Below, in pieces: positions 19,711 to 29,175 of a stretch of DNA of 64,000 nt (positions are counted from its first letter, which is position 1; each line of letters opens with the position of its first letter). Source of the DNA: Calothrix sp. NIES-3974 (lineage in GTDB: Bacteria; Cyanobacteriota; Cyanobacteriia; Cyanobacteriales; Nostocaceae). Under the pieces are notes generated by a model. It had not been told where the DNA came from. It saw nothing but the letters and a program-made list of their open reading frames with translations, and ran no database searches. The position numbers and the translations under genes are program-made. The stretch spans positions 1,054,001 to 1,118,000 of the forward strand of contig NZ_AP018254.1 of assembly GCF_002368395.1 (NCBI RefSeq). The letters run 5' to 3'.

Positions 19711-20040
19711 TAGCTCACAAGTAAGTCATCTACGAAGATTAATCTAAACCCGGATTTGGAGCAAACTCCTGAAACTTTCAGTGAGTCGGGAGTAGTAGGA
19801 AAATAAATCCATTACTCAAGCTTTATTACTCCCTTGTCTGAAATACAGGTAACGTGAGTAAATCTATCAACTCAACACAGAAGCCGAGTTTTGATGATAA
19901 ATATCTGTGCAACAAGACAAATGTGATCAACCCGAAATCTCACTTCTCTAATTTTAGGTTACTTGAACTGGCGTTAATCCAAAATCCATAGACGCACGTA
20001 GTGCGGATCAACCGAAGAGTAATCCAAAATCTAAAATCCC
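19711..20040. other. ctaC-ctaD spacer with degenerate repeats
   Basis: 330 bp. The part around 19788-19830 resembles an M2 fragment (GGAGTAGTAGGAAAATAAATCC). The last 20 bp (20021-20040) are tandem AATCCAAAATCTAAAATCCC directly before the ctaD ATG, in place of a ribosome site. Confidence 0.5.
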
Positions 20041-21705
20041 ATGACTGTAGACATACCAAAACCTTTTGATAGACATGTGGCTTCCCATGGGGAAACACCT
20101 CTGACTTCTCCTCCTGCTTGGAAATTCAAAGATTATTTTACCTTTAATACCGACCATAAAGTCATTGGTATTCAGTACCTAGTTACAGCCTTTGCCTTTT
20201 ATTTAATTGGTGGATTAATGGCAGTGGCAATGCGCACTGAATTATCGACACCGGATGCTGATTTACTCAATCCGAATATCTATAATGCCTTTATGACCAA
20301 TCATGGCACTATCATGATTTTCTTATGGATTGTACCTAGTGCCATCGGCGGATTTGGGAATTACTTGATACCCTTAATGATTGGCGCACGGGATATGGCA
20401 TTTCCCAAACTCAATGCGATCGCATTTTGGTTAAATCCTCCTGCTGGTTTGTTGTTAATGTTGAGTTTTCTGTTTGGTGGTTCCCAATCTGGATGGACTG
20501 CGTATCCTCCTTTATCCTTAATTACTGCACCGACAGCTCAGTCGATGTGGATTTTGGCAATTGTGTTGGTGGGAACTTCTTCCATTTTGGGTTCGGTTAA
20601 TTTTGTTGTCACTATCCTGAAAATGAAGGTTCCCAGTATGCGCTGGGATCAGTTACCGTTGTTTTGTTGGGCATTATTAACTACTTCGGTACTAGCTTTG
20701 GTATCTACTCCTGTGCTTGCTGCGGGTTTGGTGTTGCTATTATTTGACCTGAATTTTGGGACATCATTTTTCAAACCGGAAGGTGGGGGAAACGTGGTGA
20801 TTTATCAACACCTATTTTGGTTTTATTCCCATCCGGCAGTATATTTAATGATTTTGCCAATATTTGGGATTATGTCCGAAGTTATTCCCGTTCACGCTCG
20901 GAAACCGATTTTTGGTTATAAAGCGATCGCCTATTCCAGTTTAGCAATTTGTTTGGTCGGTTTATTCGTTTGGGTTCACCACATGTTCACCAGTGGTACA
21001 CCCGGTTGGATGCGGATGTTTTTCACGATTTCGACTTTAATTGTTGCTGTTCCCACTGGTGTCAAAATGTTCAGTTGGTTAGCAACCTTGTGGGGAGGTA
21101 AAATTCGCTTCACCAGTGCAATGCTGTTTGCAATTGGTTTACTGTCGATGTTTGTTCTCGGTGGAATTAGCGGTGTGACCCTGGGGACTGCACCTTTTGA
21201 TTTACATGTTCATGATACCTATTATGTTGTTGCCCATTTTCACTATGTTTTGTATGGTGGTTCAGTGTTTGGTATTTACGCAGGAATTTACCATTGGTTC
21301 CCCAAGGTCTCTGGACGGATGATGAATGAAACTCTGGGACAAATTCATTTTCTCTTGACTTTTGTGGGTACACACTTGACATTTCTACCCATGCATGAAT
21401 TAGGACTGCAAGGAATGCCACGTCGTGTTGCCATGTATGACCCCCAGTTTACCTACCTAAATCAGCTTTGTACCTATGGTGCGTGGTTATTGGCAATTTC
21501 AGTGATTCCCTTTGTGTGGAATATCTGGATCAGTTGGCATAAAGGAACAACTGCTGGTGATAATCCCTGGGAAGCTCTCACCTTGGAATGGACAACAAGT
21601 TCACCTCCATTGATTGAAAATTGGCAAGTTTTACCAACCGTATCCCACGGTCCCTATGATTACGGGATGTCTAACCAGGAAATCTACGATGTAGTTGCAG
21701 AGTAG
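20041..21705 (+). CDS. ctaD: Cytochrome c oxidase subunit I (second copy)
   Basis: A 554-residue catalytic subunit with all metal ligands: NHGTIMIFLW, WFYSHPAVYLMILP, VWVHHMFTSG and HDTYYVVAHFHYVLYGG. It is similar in length to the first copy but differs throughout, for example AIGGFGNYLIP versus AGAGFANYLIP, so the two operons are old paralogues and not a recent duplication. No Shine-Dalgarno-like sequence is present: heptamer repeats (CCAAAAT type) run right up to the ATG. Confidence 0.97.
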   Translation: MTVDIPKPFDRHVASHGETPLTSPPAWKFKDYFTFNTDHKVIGIQYLVTAFAFYLIGGLMAVAMRTELSTPDADLLNPNIYNAFMTNHGTIMIFLWIVPSAIGGFGNYLIPLMIGARDMAFPKLNAIAFWLNPPAGLLLMLSFLFGGSQSGWTAYPPLSLITAPTAQSMWILAIVLVGTSSILGSVNFVVTILKMKVPSMRWDQLPLFCWALLTTSVLALVSTPVLAAGLVLLLFDLNFGTSFFKPEGGGNVVIYQHLFWFYSHPAVYLMILPIFGIMSEVIPVHARKPIFGYKAIAYSSLAICLVGLFVWVHHMFTSGTPGWMRMFFTISTLIVAVPTGVKMFSWLATLWGGKIRFTSAMLFAIGLLSMFVLGGISGVTLGTAPFDLHVHDTYYVVAHFHYVLYGGSVFGIYAGIYHWFPKVSGRMMNETLGQIHFLLTFVGTHLTFLPMHELGLQGMPRRVAMYDPQFTYLNQLCTYGAWLLAISVIPFVWNIWISWHKGTTAGDNPWEALTLEWTTSSPPLIENWQVLPTVSHGPYDYGMSNQEIYDVVAE

Positions 21706-21781
21706 TATTCAGCAATCCCTCGGTTTAGAAGTCGGGTTTTTAGGATAAATCTTTGTATTCACAGATAATCTTGATAAACCA

Positions 21782-21952
21782 ATACAGTTCAGTTAGGCTG
21801 AAAAACCTGATTCTTGCGTAGTTTGGGTTGAAGAATGTAGATCCTTCGCGTCTTCCCGAAGGATAATCCAACATTTTCGCAGATTTGTTGGGTTAGTTTG
21901 CGTCTACGCAAAACCTCAACCCAACCTCCATTTATCCTTAACTGAACCGTAT
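21782..21952. mobile_element. M7 MITE between ctaD and ctaE
   Basis: 171 bp with inverted ends ATACAGTTCAGTTAGG and CCTTAACTGAACCGTAT. A strong inner hairpin at 21887-21925 pairs GTTGGGTT and AACCCAAC. No coding capacity. It fills most of the ctaD-ctaE gap. Confidence 0.75.
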
Positions 21953-22013
21953 CACTTGATAAACAACTCGACTTCTGTAAATTAATCCAAAATCTAAAAT
22001 CCAAAATCCGCTC

Positions 22014-22601
22014 ATGGCTGTAGCAACTTCCCATTCCCAACACCACGAACAACATCCCGACCTACGAGTTTGGGGGTTATTAACCTTTTTGGTTTCCGAG
22101 TCGTTAATGTTTGGTGGCTTTTTTGCTGCCTATTTGTTTTATCGTGGTATTACTAGACACTGGCCGCCCTTCGGTACAGATGTGGAATTATTTTTACCGA
22201 CAATCAACACAATTATTCTGGTCAGCAGCAGTTTTGTGATTCACTGGGGTGATGTGGCGATTAAGCGTAATAATATTTGTGCCATGCGCTTCTGGTATGT
22301 TGTCACAGCGATTATGGGTGCAATATTCCTCGTCGGACAGGTATATGAATATATGCACCTAGGTTACGGACTGACCAAGAATATCTTTGCCAACTGTTTT
22401 TACTTAATGACCGGATTTCATGGTTTACACGTATTTATCGGCTTGTTATTAATTTTGGGTGTATTGTGGCGATCGCGTCGTGTGGATCATTATTCGGCTG
22501 ATCAACATACCGGTGTGACAATGGCAGAAATTTATTGGCACTTTGTTGATATTATCTGGATTGTTTTGTTCTCGTTATTGTATATTTTGACCAGGTTTTA
22601 G
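22014..22601 (+). CDS. ctaE: Cytochrome c oxidase subunit III (second copy)
   Basis: A 195-residue subunit III: HHEQHPDLRVWGLLTFLVSE at the N-terminus, about five helices, and the ending AEIYWHFVDIIWIVLFSLLY. It closes the second oxidase operon, 308 bp after ctaD. The gap is mostly an M7 element, followed by CCAAAAT heptamers (21984-22010) directly before the ATG. No ribosome site is visible. Confidence 0.95.
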   Translation: MAVATSHSQHHEQHPDLRVWGLLTFLVSESLMFGGFFAAYLFYRGITRHWPPFGTDVELFLPTINTIILVSSSFVIHWGDVAIKRNNICAMRFWYVVTAIMGAIFLVGQVYEYMHLGYGLTKNIFANCFYLMTGFHGLHVFIGLLLILGVLWRSRRVDHYSADQHTGVTMAEIYWHFVDIIWIVLFSLLYILTRF

Positions 22602-22783
22602 AGGGTGTCTGTGAAGTCGGGGAGGTAAAAAGCTGTGTGGATGCTCCTCCCACTTGATTGCCATTCTGTTACGCTTGAATAGGTATTTTGGGTTATTGAT
22701 CAAATTTTTTCAACCGTAACCCATCAAAAAATCAGTATGTTATGAACGACACACGGTCAAAAAGTGACGGGACGTAGCATTTT

Positions 22784-22809
22784 GTAGAGATGTAGCGTTG
22801 CTACGTCTC
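22784..22809. repeat. Small palindrome (SDR family)
   Basis: GTAGAGATGTAGC-GTTGCTACGTCTC, imperfect arms of about 11 bp, directly upstream of the acetamidase-like gene. Confidence 0.6.
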
Positions 22810-22845
22810 GACTGGTAAAATCACTAATTTTAGGGATATTTACCG

Positions 22846-23826
22846 ATGGCGCACCATATTCTCAAAGCAACGAAAGAAACAGTCCATTTAGGTGGTTTTT
22901 CCCATCTACTCACACCAGCACTAACGATAGACTCTGGAGATACTATCGATGTGGAAACCTACACCGGATTTTATGTTTGGGAACAAGCACCATCGGCATT
23001 TCTGACACCAGAATTAATTGATATTTGTCAAAATCTGCCGAAATCAAGGAAAATTTCCACTGGACCCCATTTATTAACAGGACCAATTTATATCCGTGAT
23101 GCGAAACCTGGGGATGTTTTAGAAATATATCTACAAGAAATCACTCCCCGTCTTCCCGTTGGTTTTAATTTGATTCGCAGTGGTTGGGGTGTATTACCAG
23201 AAAAATTTTCCCAACCAGCTTTACGATTTATTGATTTAGATTTACCCAATAATATTGCCGAGTTTCCTCCCCAATCTGGGGTGAAAATTCCTCTACGACC
23301 TTTTTTTGGTATTCTTGGAGTCGCGACCCCTGAAACTAATCGTTCTTCTATTCCACCAGGTAATTATGGCGGTAACATGGATAATCGGGAATTATTACCT
23401 GGAACACGGGTTTATTTACCAATTTATGTCCCCGGTGGTTTATTCTCGATTGGAGACGGACATGCTGCTCAAGGTGATGGAGAAGTTGACGTGACTGCGA
23501 TTGAAACCTCCATGAATGGACTGATTCAGTTGACTTTACGTCCCGATTTACAACTTACCACACCTATCGCTGAATCTCCTACAGATATTATGACAATGGG
23601 GTTTGGGGAAAGTTTAGACGATGCTTTACAAAATGCTTTAGAAAATATGATTGGGTTTTTGCAAAAGTATGTGAATTTATCAGCAGAAGAAGCCTATGTT
23701 TTGTGTAGTTTAGCTGTGAATTTTCGGATTAGCCAGGTAGTGAATACACCACAAAAAGGTGTACATGCAATGTTATCGAAATCTCTGTCACCACAATTGC
23801 AGGGGATTTTAGATTTTAGATTTTAG
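22846..23826 (+). CDS. Acetamidase/formamidase family protein
   Basis: A 326-residue FmdA/AmdA-type amidohydrolase. Family features are GPIYIRDAKPGDVLEIYLQEI, the Pro/Gly-rich SIPPGNYGGNMDNREL, the metal-site stretch GGLFSIGDGHAAQGDGEV, and the late PTDIMTMGFGESLDDAL. Such enzymes split short-chain amides (formamide, acetamide) to acid and ammonia. The exact substrate is not shown by sequence. The last residues (GILDFRF) are encoded by GATTTTA heptamer repeats, so the natural C-terminus may have been slightly replaced. It stands alone. Confidence 0.88.
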   Translation: MAHHILKATKETVHLGGFSHLLTPALTIDSGDTIDVETYTGFYVWEQAPSAFLTPELIDICQNLPKSRKISTGPHLLTGPIYIRDAKPGDVLEIYLQEITPRLPVGFNLIRSGWGVLPEKFSQPALRFIDLDLPNNIAEFPPQSGVKIPLRPFFGILGVATPETNRSSIPPGNYGGNMDNRELLPGTRVYLPIYVPGGLFSIGDGHAAQGDGEVDVTAIETSMNGLIQLTLRPDLQLTTPIAESPTDIMTMGFGESLDDALQNALENMIGFLQKYVNLSAEEAYVLCSLAVNFRISQVVNTPQKGVHAMLSKSLSPQLQGILDFRF

Positions 23827-23896
23827 AGGATGTTGTAAAAGTCGATTTTAATACTTAACAAGCTCGTTTTTTGGGGGTAGAGAAAAGGAAATCGGG

Positions 23897-23918
23897 AGAG
23901 ACGCGACATGTCGCATCT
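23897..23918. repeat. Small palindrome (SDR family)
   Basis: AGAGACGCGACATGTCGCAT plus CT, imperfect at one position. Variant of the AGACGCG...CGCGTCT family with ACATGT in the centre. Confidence 0.7.
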
Positions 23919-24190
23919 GTTTATAACGATAAATTACTATCTTCAATAATTGGTTGATAAAATATTTATTGACACTTTCTAAACATTCTCTTCCATTACT
24001 TGTATAGGACTTATATTGATTTTTTTTAATCCCAATTACTCCGAAGCTTGTTGTACAACACTTTATTTTTGTACAACACTTTATTTCTCGCTTGTAAATT
24101 AGGGAGTGAGGAGTTGGGGGAGTGAGTGGGGAAAACCAATTTCATATCAAATAGAAGCTACGCTACGTACGTCTACGGTTTTTGATGTAA

Positions 24191-24283
24191 TACTATTTCA
24201 CTAATTTGTTTGATAAATTTTCTTCCCCCACTCCCCCTGCATCCCTACTCTCCTAAATGCATCAATTCCAAAATGAAACGGCA
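24191..24283 (+). mobile_element. M3 MITE, copy b
   Basis: 93 bp with ends TACTATTTCACTAATTTG and CAAAATGAAACGGCA, flanked by TAA on both sides (24188-24190 and 24284-24286). Confidence 0.7.
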
Positions 24284-25040
24284 TAAGCAGTACATGTGGA
24301 CTACTCTATACTCGCTTTAAGTTTTAGGGATTTGCTCCAAATCTGGGTATGGGTGTTTTTTATTTCTAATAACCTGTCTTCACAATTATTTCATTTATTT
24401 TTGATTACGAATTCCTACGGTCAAACTGGAAAATTTCATTAACTACTGGTTAATTATAGTCTGATTTGATTCTAAAACTCAGTAAAAACCACTATCAATG
24501 GTTGATTTATATTGCTAACTGGGTGGAAATATACGTATAAATGTTCGTCAAATGAGACTTACCTGAAATCTGCTAAATTTAATTTTTTGATGAATTATAA
24601 GTGGAAACACTTGCAGCTACAGGTAATAACATGTGACGATGAAAACGTTTTTATAGATGAGTTAGTCACAGCTTTTCTATATAAAAAAGAATTACTAACC
24701 CGACTCCTAAAACTTGTGAGTAATCACAGTTGCGTTCTCACAACAGCAATAGTGATGAAATAATTCGGGTTATCAGTGGTGTGTCTGCTTTTACACCCAC
24801 TAACAAGTTTCCCTCAGCTAATCGCAGCGAATCTTCACATTTGATTTGAAGGTTCGCTTTTTCTTTTTCGGTAATATCGGATGTACAAGGCTGCAAATTA
24901 ATAAATAGGGAGGCAAAAATAAGCCTCCCGTTCTGTGTTCCCAGACTTTGACGGAGAACAGATGTTTGTGTTTTTATCCTCCCATAAACCGACCCATTAG
25001 CCATCACAAGCGACAACGAAGCAACAAATGGATTAATAAT

Positions 25041-25328
25041 TAAGTAGGTGGGTAATAAAAATTGTCGTTGAGATCAGGGAGTAGAGACTACCCGTCGGGT
25101 CGTCTGTACAGGGAGTAGGGAGAGACGCGATATATCGCGTCTGTACGGGAGTAAGGCTTTGAGGTGGATGAGCAGTTGCGTTGCGGTTTTTATGTTTAAT
25201 TGCACCTACCCCAGATTTATCACGAGTCAGTTATTAAGTCTTGAGTGACGGATTAATTTTCCTTCTACGGACTATCCCTACTCCCTGTAAGTGTTAGGAA
25301 GTTGTGAGAAATGCAGACTACCTACTTA
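25041..25328 (+). mobile_element. M1 MITE, copy 2 (split by M2)
   Basis: Left end AGTAGGTGGGT after TA; right end ACCTACT before TA at 25328. The right end is cut by a 107-bp M2 element: CTACC occurs at 25206-25210 and again at 25318-25322, and removing one copy plus the insert restores GCACCTACCTACTTA seen in the other M1 copies. Confidence 0.85.
25211..25317 (+). mobile_element. M2 MITE, copy b, nested in M1
   Basis: 107 bp with inverted ends CCAGATTTATCAC and GTGAGAAATGCAGA, bordered by a perfect 5-bp duplication CTACC. The copy at 28876-28982 has the same 107-bp length. Confidence 0.85.
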
Positions 25329-26669
25329 CTCATCTCCAGTGATGGATAATCCCTCAACCCAAATCCGGGGACAAACTCCACCGGGTGTTAATTCAGGTTC
25401 CTTCTCCACATAAATAATGGATTTCATTAATTCAAAGAAATCCCCCGCAACGGTGGCTGATTCAATGCTAGTTTTTACACCTTTGTTGACAATCCAACCA
25501 TCGAAGGGTAGAGAAAATGACCCTTGGAGAGCTTTGACACCTGCATGAAGAGCTTGTAAATCATCAATAAATACGACATTTTCTGCTGTTTCCAAGCTTA
25601 ATTCCTCTGCTGCTGGTTGACCGGGATAAACATGGAAAAAGTTGGGACTAACGCTGACCTTTGCTCCGATACTAGCATGTCCTGTGGGTTGGGCATTCAT
25701 CCTTTTGGCTGTTCCTGCACTATGAATAAATCCCGTTAAAACCCCATTTTCGATAATCGAGACTCTTCGTGTTGGTGTTCCTTCCCCATCGAAGGTTTCC
25801 ACACCTACGTTGGCTGGATGCAGTGCATCATCGCTCACAGATAATAATGGTGAGGCAATTTGTTTGCCAATGTCATCGGCTTTTGACAAACTTTGTTGGT
25901 CAAGGATATTTTGAGCGTTGAAAAAGTTAGAAAATGCTGACAATAAACTTAAAAATGCGTCCGCAGAGAAAACAACCCGGTATTTCCCAGATTTAATTTT
26001 TTCGTAGTTAAGATGACTAATGGTTTTTTCCGTAGCTTCTTGGATACAACCATGAATATCTAACTTCTGCAAACCGTGACTAATGCGAAAAGCTCCAGCA
26101 CTGCGGGGTTTTTTGCCTTCTTCTTCGGTTTTTGTATACAAATACACCGAGGCTAGGGAGCAGGATTCGGTTCGCATTGCTCCCTCACTATTGAGATAGA
26201 AGCGGTCAATATCCCTCTGGGAAAGATTATTATAGGGCACACCTGCGATCGCGGGGTGAGCTGCAAGGAGTTGTTTTTCTGCACTGACTAGATTCTCAAT
26301 TAATTGGGGAACGGGTGCTTGGGGAAGTTTATCTGGGACGGTTGCGCTAATGGGTTGGGTGGCTTCGGGACTAAAATCGGGTACATTTTCTTTGACACCG
26401 AAAAAACTGGCATCGTAGGCGGTTTTCATCGCCATTTCCAACCCTTTCAAATCCACGTCGGTGGTACTGGTGACACCCAGGGTATTTTTCTCATTCCAAA
26501 CCCGTACCGTCACCCCGGAAAGATTGGAGGATTTAACTTGTTTGGGTTCGCCTCGGTCAACTTGGACACTGGTAGAATCCACAATAGAACCATAGATATC
26601 AAACTTTTTGATACCCAATTTACTAGCACTTTCCTGTGCTGCTGCTGCGATTTCTTGAATATTGGCCAT
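25326..26669 (-). CDS. pmbA: TldD/PmbA family metalloprotease, PmbA-type subunit
   Basis: A 447-residue PmbA (TldE) homologue. In E. coli, TldD and TldE form a heterodimeric zinc protease that degrades unfolded peptides and matures microcin B17. Family motifs are VQVDRGEPKQVKSSNLSGVTVRV near the start and the C-terminal GVKALQGSFSLPFDGWIVNKG, followed by SATVAGDFFELM. It has no HExxxH site, as expected for the non-metal-binding partner. It lies 386 bp after the tldD gene on the same strand. The spacer holds M6 and heptamer repeats that run up to its ATG, so no ribosome site is seen. Confidence 0.93.
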   Translation of the reverse strand: MANIQEIAAAAQESASKLGIKKFDIYGSIVDSTSVQVDRGEPKQVKSSNLSGVTVRVWNEKNTLGVTSTTDVDLKGLEMAMKTAYDASFFGVKENVPDFSPEATQPISATVPDKLPQAPVPQLIENLVSAEKQLLAAHPAIAGVPYNNLSQRDIDRFYLNSEGAMRTESCSLASVYLYTKTEEEGKKPRSAGAFRISHGLQKLDIHGCIQEATEKTISHLNYEKIKSGKYRVVFSADAFLSLLSAFSNFFNAQNILDQQSLSKADDIGKQIASPLLSVSDDALHPANVGVETFDGEGTPTRRVSIIENGVLTGFIHSAGTAKRMNAQPTGHASIGAKVSVSPNFFHVYPGQPAAEELSLETAENVVFIDDLQALHAGVKALQGSFSLPFDGWIVNKGVKTSIESATVAGDFFELMKSIIYVEKEPELTPGGVCPRIWVEGLSITGDE

Positions 26670-26677
26670 CGATCGAT

Positions 26678-26728
26678 TTAGGATTTTGGATTTAGGATTT
26701 TGGATTTAGGATTTAGGATTTTGGATTT
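26678..26728. repeat. GGATTT(T/A) heptamer tandem repeat
   Basis: About 50 bp of tandem GGATTTA / GGATTTT units directly upstream of the pmbA ATG. Same heptamer class as 20021-20040, 21984-22010, 49265-49290 and 50628-50660. Confidence 0.85.
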
Positions 26729-26734
26729 GATCAG

Positions 26735-26840
26735 CTAAAACTCGCATAAATCACATAACTACTTGATCTGCTGTTGACGGCTGTCGGGTACTGTCATTCA
26801 TCAAAAGTAGTGAATATATAACTTAAATGCGTAATAGCTG
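26735..26840 (-). mobile_element. M6 miniature repeat, copy 2
   Basis: About 106 bp with inverted ends TCAGCTAAAACTCGCAT and ATGCGTAATAGCTGA. Inner blocks match 2661-2757 in inverse orientation. Confidence 0.75.
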
Positions 26841-27055
26841 ACCAACTTGAAAAAAAATGTGACAGATGAATCCTGTAAAGTGGGTCATGGGAGACTTCCC
26901 CTAACAGTCATGAAAGAAACTAAAAAGTGAGGTCTGTGGATAACGCAATCGAACAGTTGTTGATTGCTCGAAAAGCTTACCCCAACAGAAGTTTCTTTGA
27001 AGACGGCATATATTACGTCTTTGATTCTCCACCTGTCATGTTTCGGTGAGTCGAG

Positions 27056-28528
27056 TTACCGTCCCCCCACGGTGATGGAATCAACTTTAATATGGGGTTG
27101 ACCGACTGTGGTATAAATACTGCCACTGACAGAACCGCAAAATCCCGGAGCTAGGGCTAAATCTTGGGAACACATGGATATTTTATTCATGATTTCCTTG
27201 GCTTCACCAATTAAAATCGCACCTTTAAGGGGTTTAGTGATTTTGCCGTTTTCGATTAAATAGGCTTCATCCACACCAAAGTTAAATTGTCCGGTCGCAC
27301 CCACACTACCACCGCCCATTTTTTTACAATAAATTCCCTTATCTACGGAGGCGAATAAATCGTCCACACTGTACTCACCAGGGGCAATGTAGGTGTTGCG
27401 CATTCTACTTGCTGCCGCGAATGTGAAGTTTTGGCGACGACCGCTACCGGTGCGGGGATGACCGGTGCGCATCGAACCAGCCCGGTCTGCGAGGAAGTTT
27501 TTCAGGATACCTTTTTCAATCAGTAATGTCCGTTGGGCAGGCATTCCTTCATCATCCATGTCAATGGTTCCGAAGGCGTTATCGGTACGTCCCTCATCCC
27601 AAGCAGTTAAACTTTCGTGGGCGATTTTTTGGCCTTTTTTGTCAATAAAGGGGGTGGTTTGACGTTCGATTTGGGTGGTTTCGAGTAAGTGTCCGCAGGC
27701 TTCATGGAAAATTACACCACCGAAATGGTTGGCCATAATGATGGGATATGTGCCGGATTCGACATAATCGGCATATAACATTTTGCCCGCAGTTTCGGCA
27801 ATATGGGCGGCGGCATCCGTATAATCCCAGGTTTTAAGGAAATTGGGGTCGCTAGTATTACCAGCCCGTTCACCAATGGAAGCACGATTTGCACCATCAG
27901 CACATAGTAAATTAAAACCGACGGATTGGGTGAGACGGATATCTCTAGCAAAAGTCCCATCACTGGCTGCAACCATCACTTCTTGCCAATCTCGGAAATA
28001 GGTTGCGCGTCGGGATTGGACATGGCTTGCTTGTTTTTGCAGTTGGGTATTACCTTCAAGGAGAACCTCACCCATTTCGCTAATGGTGCTGCACAGGGGA
28101 AGCCACGCATCTTTTCCTCGTTTAGTGGCATAGTCACGTAGTAATTCTAAATTGATTTCCGGGATAAATGCGCTCGGTGCGGGAAGTTGTAAACCCATGA
28201 TTCCCAGGGCTTTTTCCAGGGCGTTTTTTAAGCCAGCAAAGGAAATATCATTAGTACAGACATAGCAGTCAGCCTGACCCAAAAATACCCGTACCCCTGC
28301 ACCCGTACTCATCCGAGGTGTAATACTGGTAATTGCGTCATCCTCTGCCAGACAACTAATGTAATTAGTTCTCTCAAGAAAAAATTCCACCAAATCCGCA
28401 CCCGCAGCGCGTCCTAAACCGAGAAGGGTCGATAAGGGAGCTTCCCAGGTTTCATCAAACCGCTCCGTGGTGGCAGAATATTGCAGCGTCGGCAATTGTT
28501 GGGAAATAATCAGTGAATTTGTCAGCAT
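27056..28528 (-). CDS. tldD: TldD family metalloprotease (zinc subunit)
   Basis: A 490-residue TldD homologue with the zinc motif HEACGH in [15 protein letters not shown] (HExxxH) and the conserved tail [23 protein letters not shown], which includes a further metal ligand region. [22 protein letters not shown] and [10 protein letters not shown] are typical. It is transcribed ahead of pmbA, so the two subunits can be made together. The protease acts in the cytoplasm on unstructured peptides. The N-terminus starts [18 protein letters not shown] and needs no adjustment. Confidence 0.94.
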   Translation of the reverse strand: MLTNSLIISQQLPTLQYSATTERFDETWEAPLSTLLGLGRAAGADLVEFFLERTNYISCLAEDDAITSITPRMSTGAGVRVFLGQADCYVCTNDISFAGLKNALEKALGIMGLQLPAPSAFIPEINLELLRDYATKRGKDAWLPLCSTISEMGEVLLEGNTQLQKQASHVQSRRATYFRDWQEVMVAASDGTFARDIRLTQSVGFNLLCADGANRASIGERAGNTSDPNFLKTWDYTDAAAHIAETAGKMLYADYVESGTYPIIMANHFGGVIFHEACGHLLETTQIERQTTPFIDKKGQKIAHESLTAWDEGRTDNAFGTIDMDDEGMPAQRTLLIEKGILKNFLADRAGSMRTGHPRTGSGRRQNFTFAAASRMRNTYIAPGEYSVDDLFASVDKGIYCKKMGGGSVGATGQFNFGVDEAYLIENGKITKPLKGAILIGEAKEIMNKISMCSQDLALAPGFCGSVSGSIYTTVGQPHIKVDSITVGGR

Positions 28529-28707
28529 TACCTATCCTCGTGCGATCGCATTTACAGCGCATTATAAATATCTATACTCCAATTGGGTTTAGTGTAACAA
28601 ATACAGTTAGTTCTTGACTGAAGAGTGGGTAGCCTCCTTGATTTGTTACCCCCATTGAGAGTAAATTCCTAAAATTAATAGAGGGACTAGCCTAGATGTA
28701 CTGCTTA

Positions 28708-28781
28708 TACCGTTTTATTTTGGAATTGATGCATTTAGGAGAGCAGGGAAAGAAAATGTATCAAACAAATTAGTAAAACGG
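28708..28781 (-). mobile_element. M3 MITE, copy c
   Basis: About 74 bp with near-perfect inverted ends TACCGTTTTA and TAAAACGGTA, bordered by TTA on each side. The arms continue imperfectly for about 28 bp (TTGATGCATTT versus TTGATACATTT). Confidence 0.75.
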
Positions 28782-28875
28782 TATTAAACCAAAAACCGTA
28801 GACGTGTGTAGTGTAACTTCTCTTTGAGATGAAAGTGACTTTTCCCACAACCTGCGGATACGCGCAGGGTTATTC

Positions 28876-28982
28876 CCGCATTTCTCACAAAACCCTAAAA
28901 CTCATGGGGAATAGTCCGTGACGGGAGTAGAAGGAAAATCAATCCGTTACCAGGCTTACAACTTACTCGTGAGAAATCCAGG
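28876..28982 (-). mobile_element. M2 MITE, copy c
   Basis: 107 bp, uninterrupted copy in inverse orientation. Ends CCGCATTTCTCAC and GTGAGAAATCCAGG. It is the reference that shows where M5 broke copy a. Confidence 0.8.
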
Positions 28983-29175
28983 TATCGTATAGGTGTTTTG
29001 CACAGCTTCTCTTTCAGAAGACAAAAGGCTACACATCTACACTACTCCCGTACAGATGCGATATATCGCGTCTCTCCCTATTCCCTGTGGATTTGAGGTG
29101 ATATTACTTAACTGCGATCGCTAATTTCCTGGAAATGGCTAAGATTTAAATATCAAAAATCACGGGTATAGGAAT

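Larger units (their letters stand above)
23827..25325. other. 1.5-kb repeat-rich intergenic region
   Basis: Holds a palindrome (23897-23918), an M3 element, and M1 with a nested M2. A plus-strand frame at 24512-24763 (83 codons) and a minus-strand frame at 24738-25016 (92 codons) have no recognisable content and no ribosome sites; the second could be a decayed gene fragment, but I cannot support a call. Confidence 0.5.
28529..29175. other. Intergenic region with M3, M2 and a palindrome
   Basis: Divergent region between tldD and the SDR gene. Besides the two MITE copies, a palindrome of the GCGATATATCGCG class lies at 29057-29075. No gene is supported. Confidence 0.6.

Noticed and set aside
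24512-25016. Two small genes on opposite strands
   Set aside because: No recognisable content, no ribosome sites, overlapping ends and a repeat-rich setting.
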